Assembly: GCA_041689775.1 (NCBI GenBank)
Contig: JBDNFP010000283.1
Location: forward strand, 1-19,467
Origin: JBDNFP01 sp041689775
Lineage (GTDB): Bacteria; Bacteroidota; Bacteroidia; Cytophagales; Spirosomataceae
Length of the DNA: 19,467 nucleotides
Direction of reading: 5' to 3'
The stretch's first letter is position 1; every line of letters starts with the position of its first letter. This document shows, piece after piece, positions 1 through 8,258 of this stretch. The notes under the pieces were generated by a model. That model saw only the letters and a list, made by a program, of their open reading frames with translations, made no database searches and had not been told where the DNA came from. The position numbers and the translations under genes were made by a program.

Positions 1-195
1 CCAGTCAAAAAATCTAGCGAACCACCTGCGGAAGGTCAGATCGGTGAAACAACTGTATCGAGCAAGGTTTTCAAAGGTCGCCCGGCCCTGGTGGCCCAGC
101 AAAACGCTGAAAAGTTCGGCCATGAATTTGCGCTGGGGCTTGCCAACGTCAGAAAGTTTGGCCAATATTGGCCCGAGTCTCTTTTCGATGCGCAT
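1..195 (-). CDS. IS transposase, N-terminal 65 residues (partial)
   Basis: A minus-strand frame opens at ATG 195-193 and stays open to the window edge. The peptide begins MRIEKRLGPILAKL, continues with KPQRKFMAELFSVLLGHQGR and FENLARYSCFTD, and ends FRRWFARFFDW. This is the style of the helical N-terminal region of IS4/IS701-like DDE transposases of Bacteroidota: a basic KPxRKF motif, a hydrophobic helix, GRxxFxNLxRYS, then an F-DW motif. The DDE catalytic core lies off the window. A GTG or TTG 36 or 30 bases further upstream is in frame, so a slightly longer start is possible, but the ATG fits the usual N-terminus better. The family is inferred by eye from this short stretch; the exact IS family is uncertain. 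Confidence 0.65.
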   Translation of the reverse strand, partial: MRIEKRLGPILAKLSDVGKPQRKFMAELFSVLLGHQGRATFENLARYSCFTDLTFRRWFARFFDW

Positions 196-236
196 GGGTC
201 GTAGGGGGTGAAATGCGGATTTCAACCTCACGACCC
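196..236 (-). promoter_or_regulatory. Stem-loop directly upstream of the transposase start codon
   Basis: The bases 196-202 (GGGTCGT) pair with 230-236 (ACGACCC), and 209-214 (TGAAAT) pair with 219-224 (ATTTCA). Four further pairs lie between them, with one bulge and one mismatch; the loop is 215-218. About 17 base pairs end exactly next to the transposase ATG, so in the transcript this structure would cover the ribosome-binding region. Such structures are known in some insertion sequences as blocks to translation from read-through transcripts; that role is inferred here. Confidence 0.55.
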
Positions 237-341
237 TTTTTGATCTTTACCAAATCAATGCCCGAAAACTGCTCAGACTATTAGAATACAAGACTCCATG
301 GAATTTCCACCGGGCCTTTACAAATTTAAAGAAACTAAACC

Positions 342-2856
342 CTAGTACACTATACGCACTGGTCCCAGCAGTCCAGAAGGCATGGGTTCCCAACTGGCAA
401 TGTCGAGTTTTTGTAGGTGATATCCACGATATTGGCATCGTAAAACTTCTTCCATTCCGGTGCTTGCGTGTCGCGGAGGCGCATGTAGTTAGCCGAAAGA
501 TTGCTGACTTCTACCTCCAATAGGTTTTTTCCTATTTGTAAAGCACCCGCCGGAATACCGAGCCGGTAAGGGATACTCCACGCTGTACCAATGGATTTAC
601 CGTTGATCTTTACATCTGCTACCTCCCGTACATCACCCAGATCAAGAAGTAACTCTTTTCTGGTAGCGATATTTTTCGGAACATTGAAGGTCAGAGTGTA
701 CCTGGCTTTACCCGAAAAATAGATAGCTGGTTCTGAAAAGGTAGTCCAAGAGTTCAGATCAGAAATGGAGGTTGGTGGAGGTAGAGAGGGCATCCCTTTC
801 AGAAAGGTAACATCCCGTACGCCGGAAACAGGTAGGGTAGTAGTAGGTACTTTAGCTATTACCTCCCCGGCCGAAGTGGAAGCAGATTTCAGAAAACAAG
901 ACTGTCCCGGTAGTAAAGAAAGGTACATTTCCGTTTTGCCATTATGCTCCCGGGTCGGTAGTAGAGTTTCTTCATCCGTCATGGGGTCATACTTTTTAAA
1001 AGAACTACCCGCACCTACGGTAATCCAATCGGCCCGGAATTGATCACCTACGTTAGCCACAAAGTATAACGGCTTATCTTCGTAGGTTTTACGGATAAAA
1101 GTCAGCCCTTTCCCGGCTATTTCTTCGGGTATAATCCCATTGCTCATCAGAGCTGCCTGCCAATTGGTGGCTATCGCAACGGTTTTGTTCCTGGTTAATT
1201 GACCATTACTTTGGTGAATTTCTTTTGCTGTTTGGCGTGGGAAGCAAAGCCGGTAGTCTGCGAAGGGGTGTTACCTTCAAAAACAATCTTGGCCCCGGAT
1301 TGAGCAAGGCGGCGTAGCTCTTCCAAGGTAGAGGTAGGCATATACGTACTAGTTGGAATCAGGATGATTTTGTAGGTACTACTTCCCGAATTTAGCTTGT
1401 CATTGCTATCTACGACAAGCCTGGTTAGCTGCTTATCAGAAACAAAATCAAAGGTAAATCCCTGATGCCATAGCTGCTCGCTTAGTTTTCCGAACTGTTG
1501 TTTCAAGAGCCAACGGTCTACGTGGTGTACTTCCAGCAGGTGTACACCGCCGCCTGATTGTCCAGGGGCTGCCCACAGGTCATGGATCGGAAAATAGACC
1601 AACACGTCATTATCCGGACGACTGTTTTCCAGAAGCGTCTGGCAGTTTTCTACGTAGCGGTTCAGCAACGGAAAGTGCTCGGTAAAATGGGAGGTAGGGC
1701 CAAAGTTAGTAGAGGCATAGAACAGCCAGCCCGGATAGGCTTCCGCCGGGGGCGAATAGGTAGTGCCGTGGTAAAAAATATGGTTGACACCCGCCGTAAA
1801 CAGCTCATCGATTTGGGGTTTTACCTGCGACAGGGCCACTTTGAAATGATTGGCTAACCATGTCCCGGTTTCTGAGCTTACCAAAGGCTTACCCGAGAAA
1901 TGCGCGGCCGAGGAGGCAAACTTCATGGCTAATGGATTGGGTGTTCCAAATTGTTGAATGGAATAGTCGGGATCAATGCGCAAGCCAGGAATTGGAAAGC
2001 GACTGGTACCAAACGACTCCGTTTCAGGAATAGAAGCGTCGTCGTAGAGGTCCAACAGATTACCCGGCGAGCCGTGTGCCTGATAGCGGGTTTGGTAGCC
2101 GTGATTTTTACTCCATTGGGTCCAGGACTGAGCGTAGCGCTCAGCCACTAATTCGGCGAGGGTTTGGTAGTAATCTATCCTCACTAATTGCGCCGCCAGC
2201 GTAGCGGCACTATCCTGCAAAGGAGCGAGTTGTTGGGTCAGGTCATAGCCGCGCCGTGTCCGAAACTGCTCCGGAAAGTCGATGGTCCAGTTGGCGTTGT
2301 AGGCCTCGTAGGAATCGTTGTACATGGAGCGGGGGCGGTCGGCAAGGGTGTTTAGGGTAGTGTCAAACCACGTCAGGTACGTATTCATCGCCGTGGGGTG
2401 AAATGGATCTAACACAAAGCCTTCGCCGCCGGGTGCCGCTCGCTTTACTTTTTGCCTGGTGAGGGCTACCTGTATCTGACCTTCCTTTACGCTCATATTT
2501 TTAGCCGCCATTTCGGCGTTTACCGTCGGGCCGCCAAAGGGCCAGCCGGTACCGGTAGTCACGTCTACGCCTAGTCCTAAGCGCTTGCCTTCCCGGACGG
2601 TATAGTCTAATAATCGCAACCATTCTGGGGATAGAAACGGAACAAACTCTTTTTCGTAACCTTTCACTCCGTAAATCGGGCTGATGTGTACGCCACCCAG
2701 TCCCGCTTTTTGAAAACCTTCGAGCTGAGCCGTAATATCACGCTCGTTGGCGGCGCTGCCCATCCACCACCAGAAGGTCCAGGGTTTGGCGGTATTGACG
2801 GTTTGGGCTTGCAAAGGACCCCAAATAAGTAGGAAAAAAAGCAGTATACATTTCAT
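342..2856 (-). pseudogene. GH106-like glycosidase (alpha-L-rhamnosidase type), broken by two frameshifts
   Basis: The family comprises exported glycosidases of Bacteroidota that release rhamnose from plant polysaccharides. The start is set at ATG 2856 because it opens a clear signal peptide (MKCILLFFLLIWGPLQAQ); an in-frame ATG at 2961 would put a hydrophilic tail before it. Family-like stretches follow in order: KPWTFWWWMGSA, GGVHISPIYGVKGYE, TTGTGWPFGGP, KRAAPGGEG, a YNDSYEAYNANWT motif, SSETGTWL, and a C-terminal sugar-binding domain with LDLGDVREVADVKINGK. The first frame stops at 1195-1197. The same protein continues in another frame from about 1200 to 410, without a stop at the junction. 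A second shift at the A-run (408-412) moves the true ending (LDIASWEPMPSGLLGPV) into a third frame that stops at 342-344. Both events fit loss of one base. Natural decay and read errors cannot be told apart here. Confidence 0.85.
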
Positions 2857-2969
2857 GCATTTGAGAGCTGTTCCCTTAGTAAAGACCTGAGGTGGAATTA
2901 CTACGGTATATTCGACGAGTTTTTTGTCCGAAAAAGCCTGCAACGGAAATTTTATTTTCAATTTCTTTC

Positions 2970-2985
2970 AACCAATTGCTTGGTT
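2970..2985. promoter_or_regulatory. Short perfect inverted repeat between divergent genes
   Basis: AACCAA at 2970-2975 is followed by a four-base spacer and TTGGTT at 2980-2985. It lies in the AT-rich region between the divergently read glycosidase pseudogene and the DUF4349 gene, a place where an operator would sit. Six-base arms are short enough to arise by chance, so this is only a candidate. Confidence 0.2.
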
Positions 2986-3067
2986 ATTGAATTTATATAA
3001 AAGATTCTTCTATATATTGTGGTAATTGTGATTGACCCTATTTTCTCACCTTTAATCTTCTTTAACC

Positions 3068-3895
3068 ATGAAACCGGCCGTACTGCTGTTCCTATTTATA
3101 CTTACCCTTGTTCTGCCTTCCTGTAATCAATCGAAAGAGGATACTATGGAAGTAATGTCGCAAGTTGATTTGATGCAAATCCCACCACCCCCGCAGAAAA
3201 AAGAAGTTGATGTGCAACCGCAAGCAGGGCCGGAAATTTCTACCGACCGAAAGGTGATTCAGGAAGGTACCATTATTTTTGACACGAAGGATGCCAAGAC
3301 CACAGGCCAACAAATAGCCCAGGCTGTACTAGCTAATAAGGGCTACATTACCGAAGACAGCCAGTCAGACTACGGTACGGCGGTAGAGCACCGGGTGATG
3401 ATTAAGGTACCGGCAGGCAATTTTGATGCGCTACTGGGCACTATATCCAAAGGGGCGGATAACCTCAAAAGCAAAAGTATCAACGCCCAGGATGTGACAG
3501 AAGAGTATATGGATGTGGAGTCCCGGATCAAGACCAAGAAGGAACTGGGAAACCGTTACCAGCAACTACTCCAAAAGGCTACGAAGGTGGAGGAGATGTT
3601 GGCCATTGAGCGAGAGATGGGTACCCTCCGCACCGAAATTGAGTCTATCGAGGGGCGGTTGCGGTACTTGAAAGACCGCGTAGCGTTTAGCACGCTGACG
3701 GTGATTTACAACGAAATTCCTTTGACATCTTTTGGCTTTCTAGGCAAACTAGGCGTGTCCCTGCGGGATGGCTGGGACAACCTGCTGGGATTTTTGGTAG
3801 TGGTGGTCAGCCTGTGGCCGTTTCTATTGTTGGGTACAGCTTCTCTATTTCTCCTGCGTCAATACAGGAAAAAAAGAAAGACTGCGAAAGTTTAG
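3068..3895 (+). CDS. DUF4349 membrane-anchored lipoprotein
   Basis: The 275-residue product begins with a lipoprotein signal ending in LPSC, with Cys19 as the likely lipidated residue. A proline-rich linker (about 35-55) leads into the DUF4349 body: IIFDTKDAKTTGQQIAQ, a YxTEDSQSD segment, RVMIKVPAGNFDALL, and the family-typical DVTEEYMDVESRIKTKK. A charged, coiled-coil-like helix covers about 150-205. A single membrane helix (about 239-263) and a basic tail (KKRKTAK) close the protein. DUF4349 proteins are widespread, but their role is not established; with a lipid anchor at one end and a membrane helix at the other, an envelope-associated role is likely. The gene stands alone; it converges with the hydrolase at 3902 with only six bases between them. 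Confidence 0.88.
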   Translation: MKPAVLLFLFILTLVLPSCNQSKEDTMEVMSQVDLMQIPPPPQKKEVDVQPQAGPEISTDRKVIQEGTIIFDTKDAKTTGQQIAQAVLANKGYITEDSQSDYGTAVEHRVMIKVPAGNFDALLGTISKGADNLKSKSINAQDVTEEYMDVESRIKTKKELGNRYQQLLQKATKVEEMLAIEREMGTLRTEIESIEGRLRYLKDRVAFSTLTVIYNEIPLTSFGFLGKLGVSLRDGWDNLLGFLVVVVSLWPFLLLGTASLFLLRQYRKKRKTAKV

Positions 3896-3901
3896 AAAAG
3901 G

Positions 3902-5050
3902 CTACTCCAATAATCGCATCACGGCAGCATCGCCCATGACCGCCGAGGCCGGCCGAGGATGTGCTGTGGTGAATACTTCCAACGCCGTGCGGGGTAGCAT
4001 CTTCACCAGACTTTCATCGATTGCGCCGGAGGCATCGGTAATCATCCGCATATCTAGCCCCAGGTACTTCGCCATAAACGGGTACATAGCCTTTCGTTTC
4101 GAGGGGCCGTAGTCGTGTTTTTCGTTGGCCAAATGGGTGTTCTCTACTTTTCCTTTCTGGCCGTACAATCCATAAATATGTTGGATATGGGGGTATTCTA
4201 CCTTGGGAACGTTTAGCGTCCAGTCGCCACCGTCGGAGATTAGGAGCATCGGGCGCGGGGCGGTCAGGGCGGAAATTTCTACGTTATTGGTCTGGAAATC
4301 ACCTTTTTTATGAATTGGCATGCCGCTTTCGCAGGTACAGCCTCCAAAGAAATGGGCCGACACCATCACACAGGGTACTGACACCTTCACCCGTTCATCT
4401 AGCGCCGCCAGAATGAATGTCTGCGTACCGCCGCCCGACTCCCCCGTTACCCCTATACGTTCCGGGTCTACGTTGGGTATTGACAGCAAGTAATCTAGCG
4501 CCCGCATCGAATTAATGGTTTGTAATTTGAGGGCTTTCGGGATTTTGTGCTCGGTTTGTTTAGAGTCTCCGTAGCCAATCATGTCAAAGGCCAGTACAAT
4601 AGCGCCCATCCGCGCCAGCATAGCCGAGCGCACCTGCGCGGGTTCGGCAAAGCGTGGGTCGGGGCCGTGGCCGTGTGGACAGAGAATTGCAGCATACGAA
4701 GCCTGCGGTTGCAGAGGGCGGTAGAGGTTGCCCGTCACAAAAACCCCCGGCATACTTTCGAAAGCAATATTTTCTACGGTGTATCCATCCATAACGCGCC
4801 GGCTATGAATGATGGGTTGAGACGTAGGCTTGGGTGGAAGAGGTAGTAAGTCCATTCCTTCCAGCATATTGGCCCGGATAGCAGCTGCCCGCTTTTCCCA
4901 ACCAACTTTGTTTTTAGGGATATTTTTGGATAAAAACTCTTTCCCCTGTGCTTCTGTAAAATAGGCTCCCTGGCATAGCTCGACCTGTGCAAAAAGAGGA
5001 GTGATCTCTAGAATGAATAAAGCCGAGGCCAGTAGTAATAGATTCTTCAT
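3902..5050 (-). CDS. Exported alpha/beta hydrolase, acetyl-xylan-esterase-like
   Basis: The start at ATG 5050 is preferred over ATG 5077 because it opens a signal peptide (MKNLLLLASALFILEITPLFAQ). The 382-residue product has the alpha/beta-hydrolase layout: an oxyanion-side HGHG motif (CPHGHGPDPR), AFDMIGYGDS, the nucleophile elbow GVTGESGGGTQTF (Ser205), an acid in LLISDGGDWT (Asp273 or Asp276), and the histidine of NEKHDYG (His312). The body resembles the large Bacteroidota hydrolases annotated as acetyl xylan esterase or dienelactone-hydrolase-like, which cleave ester bonds, often acetyl groups on plant polysaccharides. The true substrate cannot be read from sequence. The nearby broken glycosidase suggests a carbohydrate context, but the DUF4349 gene separates them, so a shared locus is only a guess. 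Confidence 0.82.
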   Translation of the reverse strand: MKNLLLLASALFILEITPLFAQVELCQGAYFTEAQGKEFLSKNIPKNKVGWEKRAAAIRANMLEGMDLLPLPPKPTSQPIIHSRRVMDGYTVENIAFESMPGVFVTGNLYRPLQPQASYAAILCPHGHGPDPRFAEPAQVRSAMLARMGAIVLAFDMIGYGDSKQTEHKIPKALKLQTINSMRALDYLLSIPNVDPERIGVTGESGGGTQTFILAALDERVKVSVPCVMVSAHFFGGCTCESGMPIHKKGDFQTNNVEISALTAPRPMLLISDGGDWTLNVPKVEYPHIQHIYGLYGQKGKVENTHLANEKHDYGPSKRKAMYPFMAKYLGLDMRMITDASGAIDESLVKMLPRTALEVFTTAHPRPASAVMGDAAVMRLLE

Positions 5051-5238
5051 AGTACACGAGTAGGTTGCTGCCACCAATAAATTGATAATCTAGGAATATA
5101 AGCAGCAGAGAACTTTCGAATACTCTTTGGGACGAATAGATTGTTGTTTTTCAGATAAGCGCAATACCCGAACCTGCATAGGATTCCCGGCTTGCAGGTG
5201 CTGGCATTGCGTTTGGAAGGCACCCCAGTTTTTTGGGT

Positions 5239-6864
5239 TTAGCCTATATTCGGCCGGAAGGTGGGCACCTGACGGGCTTGCTGGGCCTGCTCAAAAGCAT
5301 AGGCCAGTTTTATAAGTGTTGGTTCGCTGTATGCCGTTCCAAAAAATGAAATTCCTACGGGCATTCCCAGCACAAATCCCATGGGGACCGATACGCTCGG
5401 ATATCCGGCAACGGCAGCTACACTATAACTTGCCTTTGACATCACATAATGGTCACCCGTAATGTGGTCGGTTACCCAGCCGGGCGTATCGGTGGGTACG
5501 ATGACGGCGTCCAATTTGTGCTTTTTCAAGGTAGCATCAATTCCCGCTTCGCGCGACCTCCGGCGGCAATTAGCCAGCGCCATCTGGTAGTCTTTGTCGG
5601 TCAGTGGGCCCTTCTTTTCGGCCATGATCAGAATCTCCTGCCCGAAGAAGGGCATGGTCTTTTCTTTGTTGGCGGTATTAAAAGCGATCAGATCTTTGAG
5701 GGAGCGAACGGGGGCGCTGGCGGGTAGCTTTGAAAAGTAAGCATTCAGACCATCCTTAAATTCGTACAGAAGTATCTGAAACTCATCATCGCCGATGTTA
5801 AGTGATGGGTCAATCGGGGCGGGATCAACCACGGTGGCACCCATTTTTCGTAAAAGTACAATGGCTTCTTCCATCAGGGTATCTACTTGATCACTATACC
5901 CAAAGTAGCTACGCTCTACGCCAATTGTCGCACCTTTGAGTCCGTCTACTTTCAGGAAAGTAGTGTAGTCAGGATGGCTCTGTTGTCCTTTAGTGGCGGT
6001 ATCATTGGGGTCTACGCCCGTCAGTGCAGAAAGTAGGATTGCGGCATCAGTAACGGTACGGGCCATGGGTCCGGCGGTATCCTGTGACTTAGAGATCGGA
6101 ATGATGCCGCTTCGGCTCAATAAACCCACGGTAGGTTTGATACCCACTATACCATTAAGGGACGACGGACTCAGAATAGAGCCGTCCGTTTCGGTACCAA
6201 TCGCTACGGTGCAGAGGTTAGCCGCTACGGCAGCGCCCGAGCCTGAGCTTGACCCGGACGTGGAGCGGTCAAGGGAATACGGGTTTTTGACCTGCCCGCC
6301 GCGGCTGCTCCACCCGCTGGATGAGTGCGTAGAGCGGAAATTGGCCCATTCGCTTAGATTGGTCTTTCCTAAGAGTACCGCGCCGGCTTCCCGAATTTTT
6401 TGTACGATAAAGGCATCTTGGGCCGCAATATTATCAGCCAGCGCCAACGACCCGGCCGTGGTATGCATCCGGTCGGCGGTGTCAATATTGTCTTTGATCA
6501 AAACCGGAATACCGTGCATCGGTCCACGTGGTCCTTTTTGTTTTCGCTCCTTGTCGAGCTGGTCCGCTATTGTCAGTGCATCGGGGTTTATTTCAATGAC
6601 CGAGCGTAGCGTGGGCCCGCTCTCGTCAATCTCCTTAATTCGGTCCAGGTAGAGTTGGGTTAGGCTACGGGCGGTACGGGCACCTTCCGTCATGGCGGCT
6701 TGCAGCTCACCGATGGTTTTTTCATCCAGCTCGAAAGGGGAAACGCTACCTTCCATGGTAGTTTGCTTAGTGGTTGATTCCGTAGAACAAGCCGTTAGTT
6801 GTGAACCAACGGTAACCAGTGCTGCTCCCTGTAAGCTATTAGTAAAGAAGTCACGACGACGCAT
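5239..6864 (-). CDS. Amidase-signature enzyme with Tat-like signal and lipobox
   Basis: The 541-residue protein carries all parts of the amidase-signature catalytic set, which hydrolyses amide bonds by a Ser-cisSer-Lys mechanism: Lys124 in GIPVLIKDNIDT, the cis-Ser in TSGSSSGSGAAVAANL (Ser206), and the nucleophile in GTETDGSI (Ser229). The length matches the exported amidases of Bacteroidota. The N-terminus, MRRRDFFTNSLQG, fits the twin-arginine pattern RRxFF, and LTAC at 23-26 is a lipobox with Cys26. Together they suggest export of a folded enzyme and anchoring by lipid. The ending (AYAFEQAQQARQVPTFRPN) matches the usual C-terminus of the family, so the gene appears complete. The natural substrate is unknown. 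It is read in the same direction as the hydrolase 189 bases downstream; that gap argues against tight co-transcription. Confidence 0.9.
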   Translation of the reverse strand: MRRRDFFTNSLQGAALVTVGSQLTACSTESTTKQTTMEGSVSPFELDEKTIGELQAAMTEGARTARSLTQLYLDRIKEIDESGPTLRSVIEINPDALTIADQLDKERKQKGPRGPMHGIPVLIKDNIDTADRMHTTAGSLALADNIAAQDAFIVQKIREAGAVLLGKTNLSEWANFRSTHSSSGWSSRGGQVKNPYSLDRSTSGSSSGSGAAVAANLCTVAIGTETDGSILSPSSLNGIVGIKPTVGLLSRSGIIPISKSQDTAGPMARTVTDAAILLSALTGVDPNDTATKGQQSHPDYTTFLKVDGLKGATIGVERSYFGYSDQVDTLMEEAIVLLRKMGATVVDPAPIDPSLNIGDDEFQILLYEFKDGLNAYFSKLPASAPVRSLKDLIAFNTANKEKTMPFFGQEILIMAEKKGPLTDKDYQMALANCRRRSREAGIDATLKKHKLDAVIVPTDTPGWVTDHITGDHYVMSKASYSVAAVAGYPSVSVPMGFVLGMPVGISFFGTAYSEPTLIKLAYAFEQAQQARQVPTFRPNIG

Positions 6865-6999
6865 ATAAGTAAAGTTAAGGAGTAAAGTGGGTAAAGATTG
6901 AACGTAATCTAGAACTAAATAACAATAAATCAGTTAATCAACCTCCCCAAAATCCATTATTTGTTGTGTATAATTAGCCAGTGACGTTGAGGAATGGGA

Positions 7000-7285
7000 T
7001 TACTGATCGGTTTTTTTACTGGCCTTAGAATCAGCAAACCTACGGCTCACATCCAACCCAACGGGCAGGGCATAATTAGTATGCTCCACCACCGCCACAG
7101 GATTGATGTACTACCTAACCCTCCGGTGATGGAAAGGTAGACAAGGAAGCTTATGCCCGAAAAGATCATAAGGTCGACAGTGTGAGCAGAGTACTGCCCA
7201 TGAGTACCAGCACGGAGCCTTCTTGCGGGTCAAGGGCGCCCAAAAGTAGAGTGGCTACACCTACGTTGAAGGTAAAGTGAGGTTA
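7000..7285 (-). pseudogene. Remnant of a polytopic membrane protein, frameshifted
   Basis: Read on the minus strand, three consecutive frames give coherent protein-like segments. The first (about 7285-7170) is hydrophobic: FNVGVATLLLGALDPQEG then VLVLMGSTLLTLSTL. After a shift the second continues MIFSGISFLVYLSITGGLG. After another shift the third reads NPVAVVEHTNYALPVGLDV and SRRFADSKASKKTDQ, ending with TAA at 7002-7000. The pattern suggests the C-terminal membrane helices and a basic cytoplasmic tail of a transporter or other membrane protein. No start is present and upstream sequence is lost. I do not recognise the family, and the case rests on the plausibility of the translated pieces. 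Confidence 0.45.
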
Positions 7286-7412
7286 GTTAGCTTTCTTTTT
7301 TATTCGATTGTACATAGGGATACCCTGTCAAATAGATCAATGAGTCTTTTGTACTAACGTTCTTGGGTCTACTAGGGGTAATTCTAGGCTTTCGAAGCCA
7401 CCATTATCTGGT

Positions 7413-7447
7413 ATCATACACGAATTACAATCATATACGTGTGTGAT
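7413..7447. promoter_or_regulatory. 10-bp inverted repeat upstream of the lipoprotein pseudogene
   Basis: ATCATACACG (7413-7422) pairs over its full length with CGTGTGTGAT (7438-7447), with one G-T wobble and a 15-base loop. It lies about 70 bases before the pseudogene start. No T-run follows on the plus strand, so a terminator is unlikely; an operator or an RNA structure in the leader is possible. Confidence 0.35.
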
Positions 7448-7516
7448 CTTCCTCATGAGAGCTAACCTGTTAGTTTGTCACTTTTATACTTAATTACTAA
7501 CTAAAACATACTCACT

Positions 7517-8071
7517 ATGAAACTTAAAATCACAAGTGCATTATTGCTAGTTGCAGTCGCTACATCGTCGTGCCAAAACTTCCCTATCGTTAAAGTAAAA
7601 GCTCAATTTAAAGAAATATTTGTGATCAGTAATGCGGGAGCAACCTTCGGCGAAACCGTTATCATTGACGCAACCGAAGATAGTGATTTTGATTAAATAT
7701 AAGAGAAAGTTAAATAAGATTTAAAGTAGAACGTGTTACCTATACCATTACCAGCTTTAACGGCCCGGCTAATCAGAGTTTTGCAATCAGGCACATTGGA
7801 TGTGGCCGATGTAGACGGTAATGGACGGGTTAATATACTGAACTTTACCAACTTGAATCTGGCGGCGGCGACCGGGCAGGAAACGGATATACAGGGTTCG
7901 GGGGCTGGATTGACCCGCTTACAGGATTTGATAAAAAGTGATCTGAACAGAGCCATGATTATTTATGGGGGGAGTGTGAATTAGGGGCCCATCAGTATGA
8001 CCGGGAAGCTTACCTTTTATTCCAAACTTACGGCGCGGGTACCGGAAAAAATTAATCGACATTGGTCGTGA
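7517..8071 (+). pseudogene. Decayed lipoprotein gene of unknown family
   Basis: The start ATG at 7517 opens a lipoprotein signal (MKLKITSALLLVAVATSSC, Cys19), followed by KVKAQFKEIFVISNAGATFG and a stop at 7694-7696 after 59 residues. Protein-like sequence then resumes in a second frame (about 7717-7788: RFKVERVTYTITSFNGPANQ SFAI). It returns to the first frame with SGTLDVADVDGNGRVN, LNFTNLNLAAATGQETDIQG and GLTRLQDLIKSDLNRAMII. A TAG at 7982-7984 interrupts a stretch that continues GPISMTGKLTFYSKLTARV to TGA at 8069-8071. The likely ancestral codon is CAG. Read as a whole this is one lipoprotein of about 180 residues with several lesions. The body resembles uncharacterised small beta-rich lipoproteins of Cytophagales; no function is known to me. 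Confidence 0.7.
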
Positions 8072-8258
8072 GTTTTTAGGGAGTCTGGTGGCATAGAGCT
8101 GATAGTTCGGCTTGATGTTTCAAGACTCTTTTTTGGTAAATACCTGTTGATGGCATCCTTTTTGCGTATATTGAAGGTACGAGGTTATTTCTAAGCACAA
8201 CGACTAAACCAGAATTGTAAACAGACCTCCTAAACCGAACTCATACTCTTGTGATTCA

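Larger units (their letters stand above)
1..236 (-). mobile_element. Insertion sequence, 5' end only (DDE transposase type), runs off the left edge
   Basis: The left edge carries the start of a transposase gene and its upstream hairpin. The outer end of the element must lie between the hairpin (ends at 236) and the end of the neighbouring glycosidase pseudogene (342). I cannot place the terminal inverted repeat because the other end of the element is outside the window. The rightmost coordinate is therefore a minimum. Confidence 0.65.
6865..7516. other. Long gene-poor stretch holding decayed sequence
   Basis: No intact gene is visible between the amidase start and the lipoprotein pseudogene. 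The stretch holds a degraded membrane-protein remnant (7000-7285), a 10-bp hairpin (7413-7447) and AT-rich sequence. I saw no tRNA or convincing promoter in it. Confidence 0.6.

Noticed and set aside
1195..2961. Reading the two halves of the GH106-like protein as two separate intact genes.
   Set aside because: The second half has no signal peptide or sensible start, and it continues the family sequence across the junction in a shifted frame.
5100..5237. Open stretch on the minus strand between the amidase and hydrolase genes (GAFQTQCQHLQAGNPMQV, RVLRLSEKQQSIRPKEYSKV).
   Set aside because: It has no convincing start, no recognised family and is too short; the amidase before it already ends with a normal C-terminus. 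It could be a remnant but the evidence is thin.
7800..7850. EF-hand or dockerin-like calcium loop (DVADVDGNGRVN) in the lipoprotein pseudogene.
   Set aside because: Only one loop is present, no paired helix motif is visible, and similar beta-rich lipoproteins show variable glycine/asparagine turns at this place.
8081..8134. Terminator made by GAGTCT and AGACTC followed by six T bases.
   Set aside because: The six-base arms are separated by 36 bases with little further pairing, so a functional hairpin is doubtful.
8140..8180. Bacteroidota-type promoter (TTG, then TATATTG) upstream of the cytochrome c peroxidase gene.
   Set aside because: The -7 element departs from TAnnTTTG at two positions and the spacing is short.
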